A stretch of DNA of 64,000 nt from JAVBJV01 sp031555315 (GCA_031555315.1 JAVBUO010000022.1:1-64000); one strand, 5' to 3'. Shown: positions 34,920 to 44,599, numbered from the stretch's first letter. Program-made: numbers and translations. Notes: generated by a model from the sequence alone, not told the origin.

Positions 34920-36482
34920 ATGCATTTTCACCGAAGCTTTTCATTCCTCCTGCCCCTCGCCGCCCTGTTTCTGGCCATGCCTGTTCAAGCACAGGCGCCG
35001 GCTCCCCCTGCGCCAGACAACGCCCCGCAGGAAGGTTGCCTGCGCAACGTCGGCCCTCTGCCGCAACTGTCGGACATGCTGCAGATCCCGCGTGGCGAGA
35101 TCACCTTCTTTCGCCCTGGCTACCACGACAACGATCCCACCTGCCGGCTTCCCGTCACCCCCGAACCCACACACGACCTCGAAAGCGCCGACACCGGCAA
35201 CACGAGCACGTCCTGCCGCACCCGGGCCTACAACAATCGCGCCGCCGCGCGTCTTGCCGCGGGCGACGCGAATGGGGCGGTCGCCGATATGCTCCGTGCT
35301 CTCGAAACCGCCCCGCACTGCCTGCAGTGCCACATAAATCTCGGCTGGGCGCTGGCCGGCAAAGGAGATTACACAAACGCCAACGCCGCTTTCGATCACA
35401 GCATCAAACTGCAGCCGGCCAATGCCGCTGCATGGACCGCACGCGCCCGCTACTTCTGGCACAACACCCCCCAGTACGAGCGCGCTTTCGCCGACCTCAG
35501 CGCCGCCAGCGCCACTTTTGCCGGAAATCGCAACAGCCTCATCGCGCGGGAGCAGGCCGATATCCTGTACGAACGCGCCTTATTACGGCTGACCAGCGGG
35601 TACCCACGCGTCTCCACCCGCATCATCCGCGCCTCCACCCGGCTCTGCGAGGACGTTCCCCTGATCTCGCATCATGCCGACCTGAACGCAGCCCTCGGCG
35701 ACCTCGACAGCGCCATTGCGCTCGGCGGCAACTACCACCCGCGGGCCTACATCCTGCGCAGCCTCGTCCGCCTAGGCCAAGGAGAGATCGCCCTGGCGCG
35801 CGCCGACCTGGAAAACGCCGCGCCCCGCTCTGTACAGAACCGGGATGCGGAACTGAACGCGCTCGTGCAGTCCATGCTGTCCTGGTTTCCCGCCCCGGGC
35901 GACATCCGGGCGTTCGAACACGGCGATCCAGCGTGGAGAACCTGCCGCGACAGCGACGCCGAAGACAGGCTGGCCGCCTGCACTCGGATCATCGACGATG
36001 CCGGGCAGCAGCCGGCACGCATGCGGGCCCGCGCGCTGGTCATGCGCAGCCACATCAACATCGCACAGGGTGAGCACGGCAAGACCCGCGCCGACCTGAA
36101 CGCCGCCATCGAAGCCGACCCCACGTACGAACCCGCCTATGTATTGCGCTTCCTGCTGTTCATGCAGCAACTGGAAGCGAGAGCGCAAAGCAATGCCGAA
36201 ACATCCCGCGCTCGTCTGGGCGATATCAGCATCACGCCCGAGACGGAGCTGTTTTTTCCAGATTACGATTTCCTGCAATCGGATACCCGTCTGGACGACG
36301 GCCTGCCCGACCTCGACGCGGCGATCCGTCTCGATCCGCACAACTCCATCACACGCGCCCTTCGCGCCGTTGTGCTGATGCGCCGCGGCGATATCGAACG
36401 CGCGCGTAGCGATGCCGAGCGCGCTTTCACTCTGGCGCCCAACAACAGGGCGATCCAGCAGATCCACAACAGATTGCACTGA
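34920..36482 (+). CDS. Exported TPR protein 2 of the array, 520 residues
   Basis: The signal peptide (MHFHRSFSFLLPLAALFL, cleavage VQA-Q) is followed by a Pro-rich stretch and the segment GCLRNVGPLPQL-x-D, shared with protein 3. TPR-like repeats then surround a central module: D-P-A-W-R-T-C and AACTRIIDDA. A conserved block ADPTYEPAYVLRFLLFMQQ and a final repeat follow. It starts 26 bases after protein 1. Function is unknown; it is most similar to protein 3. Confidence 0.85.
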   Translation: MHFHRSFSFLLPLAALFLAMPVQAQAPAPPAPDNAPQEGCLRNVGPLPQLSDMLQIPRGEITFFRPGYHDNDPTCRLPVTPEPTHDLESADTGNTSTSCRTRAYNNRAAARLAAGDANGAVADMLRALETAPHCLQCHINLGWALAGKGDYTNANAAFDHSIKLQPANAAAWTARARYFWHNTPQYERAFADLSAASATFAGNRNSLIAREQADILYERALLRLTSGYPRVSTRIIRASTRLCEDVPLISHHADLNAALGDLDSAIALGGNYHPRAYILRSLVRLGQGEIALARADLENAAPRSVQNRDAELNALVQSMLSWFPAPGDIRAFEHGDPAWRTCRDSDAEDRLAACTRIIDDAGQQPARMRARALVMRSHINIAQGEHGKTRADLNAAIEADPTYEPAYVLRFLLFMQQLEARAQSNAETSRARLGDISITPETELFFPDYDFLQSDTRLDDGLPDLDAAIRLDPHNSITRALRAVVLMRRGDIERARSDAERAFTLAPNNRAIQQIHNRLH

Positions 36483-36529
36483 ACGCACGACACTGAACCG
36501 AACACCGATCAAACACGAATGATTTCATC

Positions 36530-38188
36530 ATGCATTTCATCAGAATCACTCTGCCGCTGACTGCCCTGCTTCTTGCCGCCCCCGTGCATGCCCAGACGCC
36601 GCCCGTTGCGGAAGCCCCGCGCGCGGAGACCGGCTGCCTGCGCAACATCGGCCACGTGCCGCGCCTGCTCGATATCTTGCGGCCCATTCGTGGCGGGATC
36701 TCCGTTATTTACTCGTCGCCGCCGTTGCATGCACCGCCGACTTGCCCGTTTCCAGATGAACCCGGCCGTGTTTTCGATATCGAAAACACCAACGTCGAAA
36801 ACGCCGATGCCGAAAATGTCTGCCGCGCCATCGCTTACAATAACCGCAGCGCCGCACACCTTGCTGCGGGCGATGCGGATCGGGCGATCGCCGATCTGCG
36901 TCGCGCCATCGCACTCGACCAGATACGTCCCGATCATTACTACGCGAATCTCGGCTGGGCACTGGCCAGCAAGGGATCACAGGCCGAAGCCCTGGCCGCG
37001 TTCGATCAGGCTGTCAGACTGAACCCGACGCAATCCCGTCCATGGGTCGAACGCGCCCACTTCCTCTGGCAGAAGACCACGCGCTACGACCTCGCCTTCA
37101 CCGACCTCAACACGGTCATCACCCTCGTCCGAAACGACTGGTTCTACGTGACCGAACGAACCGAAATCCTGTACGAGCGCGCGTTGCTGCGGCTAATCGC
37201 CGGCTATGTAGGTCCGGCCAACAATGCCATCGCACCATGCCTCAGCGTTCCGCTGATCTCTCCACGCGCCGATCTGCAAGCAGGCATCGCCGACCTCGAC
37301 CGGATCATCTCCCTGCATGCCGACCGCCCCGAGTATGCCAGCCCAGCGAGGGACCCCAATCTTGCCAGAGCGCACACGCTGCGCGGCCTCGTCCGCCTGC
37401 GCCAAGGAGAGATCGCCTTGGCACGGACCGACCTGGAAAAAGCCCTGTTCCTTGCCGTCGAAGAGGACAGAGACAGGGAACTGGCGAATAGTGTGCAAGC
37501 CATGCTGGACTGGTTTTCCGCACCCGACGCCGCGCCGATGCTTGAAGGTGACGATCCCGTATGGAGGATATGCCTGGACAGATCGGAGGTCACCGTTGAA
37601 GACAGAATGGCGGCCTGCACACAGGCCGCCGAAAATGCCGGGCAGCAGACGCCACGCCTGCGGGCGCGGGCGCGGGCGCTGGTCGCGCGCAGTTACATCC
37701 ACGTCATTCAAGACGATCGCGACAAGGCACATGCCGACCTGAGCGCCGCCATCGCCGCCGACCCCACCTACGAGTTCGCCTACATATTGCGTTTCATGGT
37801 GTTCATGAAACAGTTGGAGGCCAGGCTGGAAAGTGGCGCCGAGCTGCCCCGCATCACCCCCGCCCCGGCGCGTATCCTCTGTTGCGATTTCGGGCAATCC
37901 GGAATCGAACTGGACGATTTTCTGGGCAGGCTCGATGCCGCTATCTCCATGCGCCATTACACGCCAGGCCCCGACCTGCTGCGCTCAAACGTCAGCCTGG
38001 ATGCGGGCCTGCCCGACCTTGACGCGGCGCTCCGCCTCGATCCGTATAATCCCAGAACGCTTGCGCTGCGCGCCATCGTGCTGGCACGGCGCGGCGATGT
38101 CGAACGTGCGCGCGCCGATATCGACCATGCCGCTGTTTTGGCCCCCAATGCTCCGTTCATCCGTCTGGTCCATGCGCAATTGCACTGA
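36530..38188 (+). CDS. Exported TPR protein 3 of the array, 552 residues
   Basis: The signal peptide (MHFIRITLPLTALLLAA, cleavage VHA-Q) precedes GCLRNIGHVPRL, as in protein 2. TPR-like repeats (AYNNRSAAHLAAGDADRAIA) come first, then the module D-P-V-W-R-I-C with AACTQAAENA and the block ADPTYEFAYILRFMVFMKQ. The closing repeats contain LRAIVLARRGDVERARADI. It is clearly a paralogue of proteins 2 and 5. The next gene starts nine bases after its stop. Confidence 0.85.
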   Translation: MHFIRITLPLTALLLAAPVHAQTPPVAEAPRAETGCLRNIGHVPRLLDILRPIRGGISVIYSSPPLHAPPTCPFPDEPGRVFDIENTNVENADAENVCRAIAYNNRSAAHLAAGDADRAIADLRRAIALDQIRPDHYYANLGWALASKGSQAEALAAFDQAVRLNPTQSRPWVERAHFLWQKTTRYDLAFTDLNTVITLVRNDWFYVTERTEILYERALLRLIAGYVGPANNAIAPCLSVPLISPRADLQAGIADLDRIISLHADRPEYASPARDPNLARAHTLRGLVRLRQGEIALARTDLEKALFLAVEEDRDRELANSVQAMLDWFSAPDAAPMLEGDDPVWRICLDRSEVTVEDRMAACTQAAENAGQQTPRLRARARALVARSYIHVIQDDRDKAHADLSAAIAADPTYEFAYILRFMVFMKQLEARLESGAELPRITPAPARILCCDFGQSGIELDDFLGRLDAAISMRHYTPGPDLLRSNVSLDAGLPDLDAALRLDPYNPRTLALRAIVLARRGDVERARADIDHAAVLAPNAPFIRLVHAQLH

Positions 38189-38197
38189 AGAATTATC

Positions 38198-38941
38198 ATG
38201 CACCATCAACTTACCCCCCTCCTCGCCGTCTTGCTTCTGGCCATCCCCGCGCAGGCGCAGATGCTGCCGGACAACCGCGTGGAAAGCGCCACATTATGGG
38301 ACGTCTGCAGATCGCACGACCGGCAGGCTTCGATTCATGCCTGCACGCGGATCATCGACAACAACCGCGAGGCGCCGCGGAATCTGGCCGTGGCCCGCAT
38401 CACCCGCGCCCGGAGATATTGGTCGCAACCCGAGAACTTCCGGAACAGGGCCGTGGCTGATTGCCACGCCGCCGCCACGCTCAATCCGCAGAACACGGAG
38501 ATTCTTCTCGAATGCGGCTCGATGCAGCTCCAGCAGCAGCAGTTCGACGCGGCCGTCAGCACCTTTCAGAAGGCCGTCGCCGCCGACCCGAACAACGCGC
38601 ATGGCCACCATCAACTTGGTATAGCATACATGCGGCGCGGCACATTCCAGGCCGCCATCGCATCACTGAGCCGCGCCATCGAACTCGACCCTAATTATGC
38701 AATCCCCTATATGATGCGCGGTCTGGCGTATCTGCGAATGAACGATCGCGCCCGGGCGCTTGCCGACTTTCAGCAGATGCGCCGCACGGACCCGGTATTT
38801 CCCTATGCCCCTCCTCTGATCGCCGGCACGCAGTACCTGCTGGCAAACGACCGCGCGCGCGCCCATGCCGCCTTTCAGGAAATCGCTGGATTTCTGCCGG
38901 AAGACCCCGACATCCAGTGGTTGCTGCGCGAAACACAATGA
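38198..38941 (+). CDS. Exported TPR protein 4 of the array, 247 residues
   Basis: The signal peptide (MHHQLTPLLAVLLLAIP, cleavage AQA-Q) is followed by the module with L-W-D-V-C and HACTRIIDNN, then RARRYWSQPENFRN. Three to four TPR repeats follow (for example HHQLGIAYMRRGTFQAAIA). It is the shortest intact member. It follows protein 3 by nine bases, so the two are probably co-transcribed. The decayed copy downstream is derived from a gene like this one. Confidence 0.85.
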   Translation: MHHQLTPLLAVLLLAIPAQAQMLPDNRVESATLWDVCRSHDRQASIHACTRIIDNNREAPRNLAVARITRARRYWSQPENFRNRAVADCHAAATLNPQNTEILLECGSMQLQQQQFDAAVSTFQKAVAADPNNAHGHHQLGIAYMRRGTFQAAIASLSRAIELDPNYAIPYMMRGLAYLRMNDRARALADFQQMRRTDPVFPYAPPLIAGTQYLLANDRARAHAAFQEIAGFLPEDPDIQWLLRETQ

Positions 38942-39045
38942 CGGATGGAAACGGAACAGGAATTCCCTACCCAGGGCCAGATTCTCATCGCGCGAACCCA
39001 GCCTACCCGGGATAATCAGTCACTCAGGTTTTGAATAATTTTACC

Positions 39046-39390
39046 ATGCACACTTCCCGACTCGCCTTCATTCTAGCCGCACTGCTTCTGATTTTCTCCG
39101 CCCGGGCACAGACACCCGCAGACAATCCCGCGGAAAATGACGCATTGAGGAACACCTGCCCGTCGTGTGATCGGCGAACCTTCATTCAACCCAGTGTGAA
39201 GAGTGTCGATAACAAATATGAAACGTCGTCGGATCTTGCCCCGCCCCATACTCTTCGCGCCCAAAGATATCGGTCACAGCCCGAACATATTCCGAACAGA
39301 GACGAGGCAGGTCCCCCTGCCACCATCATGCCCGATCCGCAGGATGCCACGACGCCTTACCATTACAACAGGGCGCAACCCAACCGCTGA
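39046..39390 (+). pseudogene. Decayed, truncated member of the exported TPR array
   Basis: The reading frame gives 114 residues. The signal peptide is intact (MHTSRLAFILAALLLIF, ARA-Q), but the following part is a degenerate copy of protein 4: its RRYWSQPENFRNR segment appears here as QRYRSQPEHIPNR, and the ACTRII segment is lost. The frame stops before any complete TPR repeat. The 219 bases after it hold no gene. It is read as a pseudogene, although a short secreted peptide is possible. Confidence 0.6.
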
Positions 39391-39609
39391 CGCCCTGGTC
39401 CGATCGCGGCCGATGACAAGGATATGACTTCGCCCGGAATCGCAAAACCAATCTGACCCGTTCCGCCGGCGATCACGGCTTTCGGCAGCGTGCTTCCTGT
39501 CATCCGCCGATTCGGCAGATCTGTGCACAACCGCACCGAACGCGCGGTGCAAGACTGGACATGCCTCGTGTAAAATTATAAATTATGTAGAGATTTAAAT
39601 ATTTTTGTC

Positions 39610-40995
39610 ATGCATATTGTCCGCGCCACCTTTTGCCTGACCACCCTGCTGCTGGTGATGCCTGGCCATGCACAACGCCTGCTGCGCGAGGCGTTGCAGA
39701 ACGATCCGCTCTGGGTCGCCTGCGCAGCGCCCGATCCGCAAACCGCTCTGCGCGCCTGCACGCAGATCATCGACAATGCCGACACCGATATCAGCGCGCG
39801 TGACCGCGCCATAGCGTTCAACAACCGTGGCCTCGCGCATCTGGCACTCGACGCCGCCGACCCGGCGGTCGCCGATCTCCGCCGCGGCATCGAACTTGCC
39901 CCGGAATCCGCCACCCATCACAGCAACCTGGGCCGCGCGCTGGCCGAGAGCGGACAACGCACGCACGCCACAACCGCTTTCGACCGCGCCGTCGAGCTGG
40001 CCCCCAACGCGCCCAACATCCGGATCGCCCGCGCGCGGTTCTACCGTCAGCCTCCCGCGCAGCACGACCGTGCCTTCGCCGACCTGAACGCCGCGATCGC
40101 GGCCGCCCCAGACGATGCCGATGCCGTCTATCAACGCGCGCTGCTGCGGCTGAGCGACGGCTACCCGCCCGCCCCCGCCAACAGCATAACCGGTGGTTCG
40201 GTATGCGAGAGCAATCCCCTGATCGCGCCGCAGGCCGACCTCGATGCCGGGCGCGCCGATCTCGACAGGGCCATCGCCCTGGACGCCAGGCATGCCAATG
40301 CATACCTGCTGCGCGGCGCCGTGCATCTGCGCCGCGGCGACATCGCAGCGGGATGCGCCGACCTGGAAAAGGCCGCCGCGCTTTCCCCGGAACTGACAAA
40401 CACCGTACAGTCGATCCTCGTGCAATTGCCCGGCGCCACCCCGCAGGCGCGCAACGACGACGATCCCGTCTGGCGGAAATGCAACGACGACGCCCCCGAA
40501 CGCGGCATCGCCGCCTGCACGCAGATCATTGAACGCGGCAGCGCCGAAGCGCCACGCTCCCGGGCCCGCGCCCTGACCACACGCGGCAACATCCGCAACA
40601 CCCAGGGCGAACGCGATGCGGCCTATGTCGACCTCAGCGCCGCCATCGCCGCCGATCCAACCTACGAGCTTGCCTATATGCTGCGCTTCATCGTGTTCAT
40701 GAACCAGATGGAGGCCCAGCTGGGCGACAGCGCCGGCATTCCCCGCCCCGATCCCGCCACGCCTTATGCTTTCTGCTGCGCCGCCCTGGCATCGGCCGCC
40801 CGTCTCGATGCCGGCCTGCCCGACCTCGACGCGGCGATCCGGCTCAACCCCGACAACCATACCACGCGCATGTTCCGCGCCGTCACGCTGGCGCGCCGTG
40901 GTGACATCGAACGCGCCCGCGCCGACATCGAACGCGCCGCCGCACTCGCCCCCGATCATACGCTGATCCGCCAGATCCGCGAGGAACTGCGCTGA
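39610..40995 (+). CDS. Exported TPR protein 5 of the array, 461 residues
   Basis: The signal peptide (MHIVRATFCLTTLLLVMP, cleavage GHA-Q) is followed by two copies of the family module: D-P-L-W-V-A-C with RACTQIIDNA near the start and D-P-V-W-R-K-C with AACTQIIERG in the middle. Each module is followed by TPR repeats (AFNNRGLAHLALDAADPAVA; YVDLSAAIAADPTYELAYML). The last part, ARRGDIERARADIERAAALA, matches the ends of proteins 2 and 3. It shows the module was duplicated within genes as well as between them. The convergent glutathione transferase gene ends 19 bases beyond. Confidence 0.85.
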   Translation: MHIVRATFCLTTLLLVMPGHAQRLLREALQNDPLWVACAAPDPQTALRACTQIIDNADTDISARDRAIAFNNRGLAHLALDAADPAVADLRRGIELAPESATHHSNLGRALAESGQRTHATTAFDRAVELAPNAPNIRIARARFYRQPPAQHDRAFADLNAAIAAAPDDADAVYQRALLRLSDGYPPAPANSITGGSVCESNPLIAPQADLDAGRADLDRAIALDARHANAYLLRGAVHLRRGDIAAGCADLEKAAALSPELTNTVQSILVQLPGATPQARNDDDPVWRKCNDDAPERGIAACTQIIERGSAEAPRSRARALTTRGNIRNTQGERDAAYVDLSAAIAADPTYELAYMLRFIVFMNQMEAQLGDSAGIPRPDPATPYAFCCAALASAARLDAGLPDLDAAIRLNPDNHTTRMFRAVTLARRGDIERARADIERAAALAPDHTLIRQIREELR

Positions 40996-41014
40996 GCAGC
41001 CGCGTCCTGCCTGC

Positions 41015-41623
41015 CTATTCCGTTTCGCGCAGCGCCCGCACGCGCTGCGCCGCCGGGCGGGTCAGGCAGGCGTTCAGCCAGGTCTTCACCGCCGGCCAGG
41101 GTGCCAGGTCGAATCCGTTGAACCAGAGGCTGTACAGCACACAGGCGACGTTCAGATCGGCGGCCATGAAATTCTGACCTAGCAGATAGGGCGTCTGCTC
41201 CAGCACGCCCTGCAGCACATCGAGCGCCGCGGCCAAATGCTTTTCGGCTTCTTCCGCCTTCGCCGCGACCCGCTCGCCGACCGGCAGCATCTTGGTGTGC
41301 ATCACCCAGTCGATGACCGGTTTTTCCGCCTCGGTCGCCACCCACAGCGTCCATTGCAGGGTCCGCGACGCATCGTTGCCGCTGGGCATCAGCGTGTTGG
41401 ACTTGTTCGCCAGATGCAGGTTGATGGCCAGGCTTTCGAACAGCACCAGATCGCCGTCCTGCAGCACCGGAATCTTCGCATTGGGGTTGATCCGGCGGAA
41501 CTCGGCCGTCTTCACGCCGTCCTTGTAATCGACCACCACGTTTTCGTACGCGACACCGGCCTCCTCCGCCGCCCAGATGCACCGGAACGCCCGCGAGCGT
41601 GGAATGCCATAGATACGGATCAT
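41015..41623 (-). CDS. Glutathione S-transferase family protein
   Basis: The protein has 202 residues. The N-terminal thioredoxin-like domain starts MIRIYGIPRSRAFRCIWAAE, with the cis-Pro region NAKIPVLQDGDLVLFES, the classical glutathione-binding element. An all-helical C-terminal domain contains YLLGQNFMAADLNVACVL. GGGGAG precedes the ATG at 41623. Its substrate is unknown. Confidence 0.9.
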   Translation of the reverse strand: MIRIYGIPRSRAFRCIWAAEEAGVAYENVVVDYKDGVKTAEFRRINPNAKIPVLQDGDLVLFESLAINLHLANKSNTLMPSGNDASRTLQWTLWVATEAEKPVIDWVMHTKMLPVGERVAAKAEEAEKHLAAALDVLQGVLEQTPYLLGQNFMAADLNVACVLYSLWFNGFDLAPWPAVKTWLNACLTRPAAQRVRALRETE

Positions 41624-41759
41624 CGGTTTCTCCCCCTCGCAAATGCAAATGACGGACAATTGTCCATCGCAACACCCGAATCTGGCAAATCCCTTATTGG
41701 AAAACATGAATGTTGTTCTAATATACGAATAACAATTCAACCTGAGGGGTACACCAAGA

Positions 41760-42737
41760 ATGTTATCACGCCGCACCTTGCTGTTCGCGTCCGCTGCCAT
41801 GATCGCCAGAACCGCGCGCGCCGAAAGCACCGGCTGGCCTCAGCGCCCGGTCCGTATCGTCGTGCCGTATCCGCCGGGCGGCTCGGCCGATATCCTCACC
41901 CGCCTGACCGCCAACGGGCTGGTCGAATATCTGCCGGGCTCGACCTTCGTGATCGACAACCGCCCCGGAGCCGGCGGCAATATCGGTGCGGACTTCGTTG
42001 TCCAATCCGCGCCCGATGGATACACGATGCTGTCGGCCGCCATCGGCACTTATGCGATCAACCCGTTTCTGTACGCGCGCATGTCGTACGACCCGGCCAA
42101 AGATCTGGCACAAGCGTCGTTGACTTACGAAATGCCGAACGTTGCCATCATATCACCGGCCGTGCCGGTCAATACGCTGACCGAGTTCACCGCCTGGGCC
42201 AAAGCCAAGCAGGGCGGCATGGTTTACGGCAGCCCCGGCATCGGCACGTCACCACACATGTCGGTCGTGCTGTACAATCAACGGATGGGCATCACCAATA
42301 CCACCCATGTCCCATTTCGCGGCGCGGCTGAAACTTTGCCCGCCATGCTGCGTGGCGATGTGCATTTCGCCATCGACAGTCTGCCGTCGTATATCTCGGC
42401 CATCCGAGCCGGACAGGTGAAGGCGCTGGCCATCACCTCGGCCGAACGCTGGCCGACCCTGGCCGATGTGCCGACCATGGCGGAATGCGGCGTGAGCGAC
42501 TGTGTGATCACGTCCTGGACCAACTTCGCGTTCCCGACCGGTACACCGCACCCGATTTTGGACCGGTTCTGTGCCGCGCAGCGCCAGTTGGCCGCCAACG
42601 CCGCGCACAGACAACGCCTGCTGGATATCGGCGCGCGTCCGCTGTCCAGTACACCGGCGGAAACCACGGCTTTCTCGGCCCGCGAACGCGCGCGCTGGGA
42701 AAGCATCGTCCGGGCTTCCGGCGCGCGTATCGACTGA
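41760..42737 (+). CDS. Bug/TctC-family periplasmic binding protein, copy 1
   Basis: The protein has 325 residues. The signal peptide MLSRRTLLFASAAMIA has an Arg-Arg pair, possibly Tat. The mature protein opens with WPQRPVRIVVPYPPGGSADI, typical of Bug (tripartite tricarboxylate carrier) receptors, followed by NRPGAGGNIGADFV and VPFRGAAETLPAMLRGDV. These bind carboxylates or similar small molecules. No TctA/TctB membrane genes are present here, as is common for Bug genes. Confidence 0.92.
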   Translation: MLSRRTLLFASAAMIARTARAESTGWPQRPVRIVVPYPPGGSADILTRLTANGLVEYLPGSTFVIDNRPGAGGNIGADFVVQSAPDGYTMLSAAIGTYAINPFLYARMSYDPAKDLAQASLTYEMPNVAIISPAVPVNTLTEFTAWAKAKQGGMVYGSPGIGTSPHMSVVLYNQRMGITNTTHVPFRGAAETLPAMLRGDVHFAIDSLPSYISAIRAGQVKALAITSAERWPTLADVPTMAECGVSDCVITSWTNFAFPTGTPHPILDRFCAAQRQLAANAAHRQRLLDIGARPLSSTPAETTAFSARERARWESIVRASGARID

Positions 42738-42825
42738 CGAACTTTCCCTATCATGAGGTCAAAACAGCCTCTGGTCAGTATCTCGAGAATCGTTCACGCT
42801 GATAGCAATCATAATCCGTGGGGGA

Positions 42826-43815
42826 ATGAAAATGCTGTCTCGCCGCACTTTGCTTGCCTCGTCTGCCACCGCCCTGGCTGCTGCCACCCTGTCCACCGCC
42901 CACGCCGCCGACTGGCCCGAGCGTCCGGTACGCGTGATCGTTCCGTACCCGCCGGGCGGATCGACGGACATCCTGACCCGCATCATCGCCGCCAACCTGC
43001 AGCAATACCTGCCGGGCAGAGGTGCCTTCGTGATCGAAAACCGCTCGGGCGCCGGCGGCAACATCGGCGCCGACGTCGCCTGCAAGGCAACGCCCGACGG
43101 CTACACGCTGCTGTCCGCCACCATCGGCACCTATGCGATCAACCCGTTCCTCTATGCGCGTCTGTCTTACGACGCACAGAAAGATCTGGATCAGGTGTCA
43201 CTGGTTTACGACATGCCGAACGTCGCCATCGTGCCGACAGCGCTGCCGGTCAACACGCTGGCCGAATTCATCGAATGGGGAAAAAAGCAGCCGAACGGAA
43301 TCGTTTATGGCAGCCCGGGCGTCGGCACCACGCCGCATCTGTCCGGCGTGCTGTTCTGCCAGCGGACCGGGCTGAACAACACACATATCCCGTTCCGCGG
43401 CGCGGCGGAAACCATGCCCGCCATGCTGCGCGGCGACGTGCATTTCGCGATCGACAACCTGTCGTCCTACATCGCGGCGATCCGTGCCGGGCAGTTGAAG
43501 GCGCTGGCCATCACCACCGCCGAACGCTGGCCAACCCTGAACACCGTGCCGACCATGAAGGAAGCCGGGATGGACGATTTCGTCGTCACCTCGTGGACCA
43601 ATTTCGCCTTTCCAACCGGCACGCCACGCCCGATCCAGAACCTGCTGGGACGGGCGCTGGCCGAACTGGCGAAGAACCCGGCGCATCAGCAGCAACTGCT
43701 CGAGATCGGCGCTCGCGCCCTGTCGTCGACGCCCGATGAAACCGTCGCATTTTCAAACCGCGAGCGCACGCGCTGGCGCGAAATCGTCCAGGTATCCGGC
43801 GCGCGCATGGACTGA
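42826..43815 (+). CDS. Bug/TctC-family periplasmic binding protein, copy 2
   Basis: The protein has 329 residues and is a close tandem paralogue of copy 1, with VIVPYPPGGSTDILTRI, NRSGAGGNIGADVACKA, INPFLYARLSYDAQKDL and IPFRGAAETMPAMLRGDV. Its signal peptide is MKMLSRRTLLASSATALA. An alternative ATG lies six bases inside, at 42832. It begins 88 bases after copy 1. The ligand is unknown; duplication suggests diverged specificity. Confidence 0.92.
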   Translation: MKMLSRRTLLASSATALAAATLSTAHAADWPERPVRVIVPYPPGGSTDILTRIIAANLQQYLPGRGAFVIENRSGAGGNIGADVACKATPDGYTLLSATIGTYAINPFLYARLSYDAQKDLDQVSLVYDMPNVAIVPTALPVNTLAEFIEWGKKQPNGIVYGSPGVGTTPHLSGVLFCQRTGLNNTHIPFRGAAETMPAMLRGDVHFAIDNLSSYIAAIRAGQLKALAITTAERWPTLNTVPTMKEAGMDDFVVTSWTNFAFPTGTPRPIQNLLGRALAELAKNPAHQQQLLEIGARALSSTPDETVAFSNRERTRWREIVQVSGARMD

Positions 43816-43836
43816 ATACCCGAGTCAGCCACATCA

Positions 43837-43880
43837 CCACAGACGGACCGCAGAAACCCGCGGTCCGTCTGTGGTCGATT
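43837..43880 (+). terminator. Terminator after Bug copy 2
   Basis: CCACAGACGGACCGC (43837-43851) pairs perfectly with GCGGTCCGTCTGTGG (43860-43874), an unusually long 15-bp stem. It lies 22 bases after the stop, followed by TCGATTTG. Confidence 0.8.
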
Positions 43881-43917
43881 TGCGTGGAATCCGGCATAGT
43901 TCGGCTCATTATTCCAA

Positions 43918-44000
43918 ACCAGATCTGAACGCTGTGCCGGCCATGAAGGAAGCCGGGACGAGAGATTTCGGCATCACTTCGTGGGCGGGGTTGTCTGATT
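43918..44000 (+). pseudogene. Scrap of a third Bug-type receptor gene
   Basis: Translation gives PDLNAVPAMKEAGTRDFGI then TSWAG. This parallels the PTLNTVPTMKEAGMDDFVV and TSWTN region of Bug copy 2 (about 43537-43610). The DNA is also similar (both contain GCCATGAAGGAAGCCGGGA or a near match). Flanking receptor sequence is gone, so it is a remnant of a third tandem copy or of a recombination event. Confidence 0.6.
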
Positions 44001-44061
44001 TGCCCCATGTGTGGGAAAATGGTTTTACTTTCCTCGCAGATGCATTTCTGGAGCACCTTTT

Positions 44062-44556
44062 GTGACAGCCGAAACGCAGATACAGGATCCCCCAGCTCCC
44101 CGTATCCTGGATCGCACCGATCGCAACATTCTGCGCCTTCTGCAGGCCGATGCTTCGATGCCGCTCTCGGCGATCGCCGAAGCGGTCAGCCTGACACCCA
44201 CCCCATGCTGGAAACGGATCCGCAAACTTGAACAGGACGGCGTGATCGTCGGCCGCGCAACGCTGCTCGATCCGGCCAAGGTGGGCCTGCCGATCTGCGT
44301 GTTCGTCGCCATCGAAACCGCCGATCATTCGACCGAGTGGCTGAACACATTCGCCACCGCCGTCGCCGGCATGCCCGAAATCATGGAAACCTGGCGGATG
44401 AGCGGCGATGTCGATTACATGCTCCGCGTCGTGGTGCCGGATATCGCCTCCTACGACGCCTTCTACCGCAAACTGATCGCGGCCGTGCCGCTGCGCAACG
44501 TCACCAGCCGGTTTGCGATGGAATGCGTCAAAAGCACAACGGCGCTACCACTTTGA
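44062..44556 (+). CDS. Lrp/AsnC-family transcriptional regulator
   Basis: The protein has 164 residues. The helix-turn-helix part reads LDRTDRNILRLLQADASMPL and AIAEAVSLTPTPCWKRIRKL, followed by the ligand-binding RAM domain with the DYMLRVVVPDIASYDAFYR segment. The GTG at 44062 is the likely start, with GGAG 11 bases upstream; an earlier in-frame ATG at 44011 would add residues without homology. It lies downstream of the Bug genes and may regulate them or amino-acid genes elsewhere. Confidence 0.88.
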   Translation: MTAETQIQDPPAPRILDRTDRNILRLLQADASMPLSAIAEAVSLTPTPCWKRIRKLEQDGVIVGRATLLDPAKVGLPICVFVAIETADHSTEWLNTFATAVAGMPEIMETWRMSGDVDYMLRVVVPDIASYDAFYRKLIAAVPLRNVTSRFAMECVKSTTALPL

Positions 44557-44599
44557 TCCCCTGGAAACCAGGACGGCCGACACGTGATATTGTTTCATT

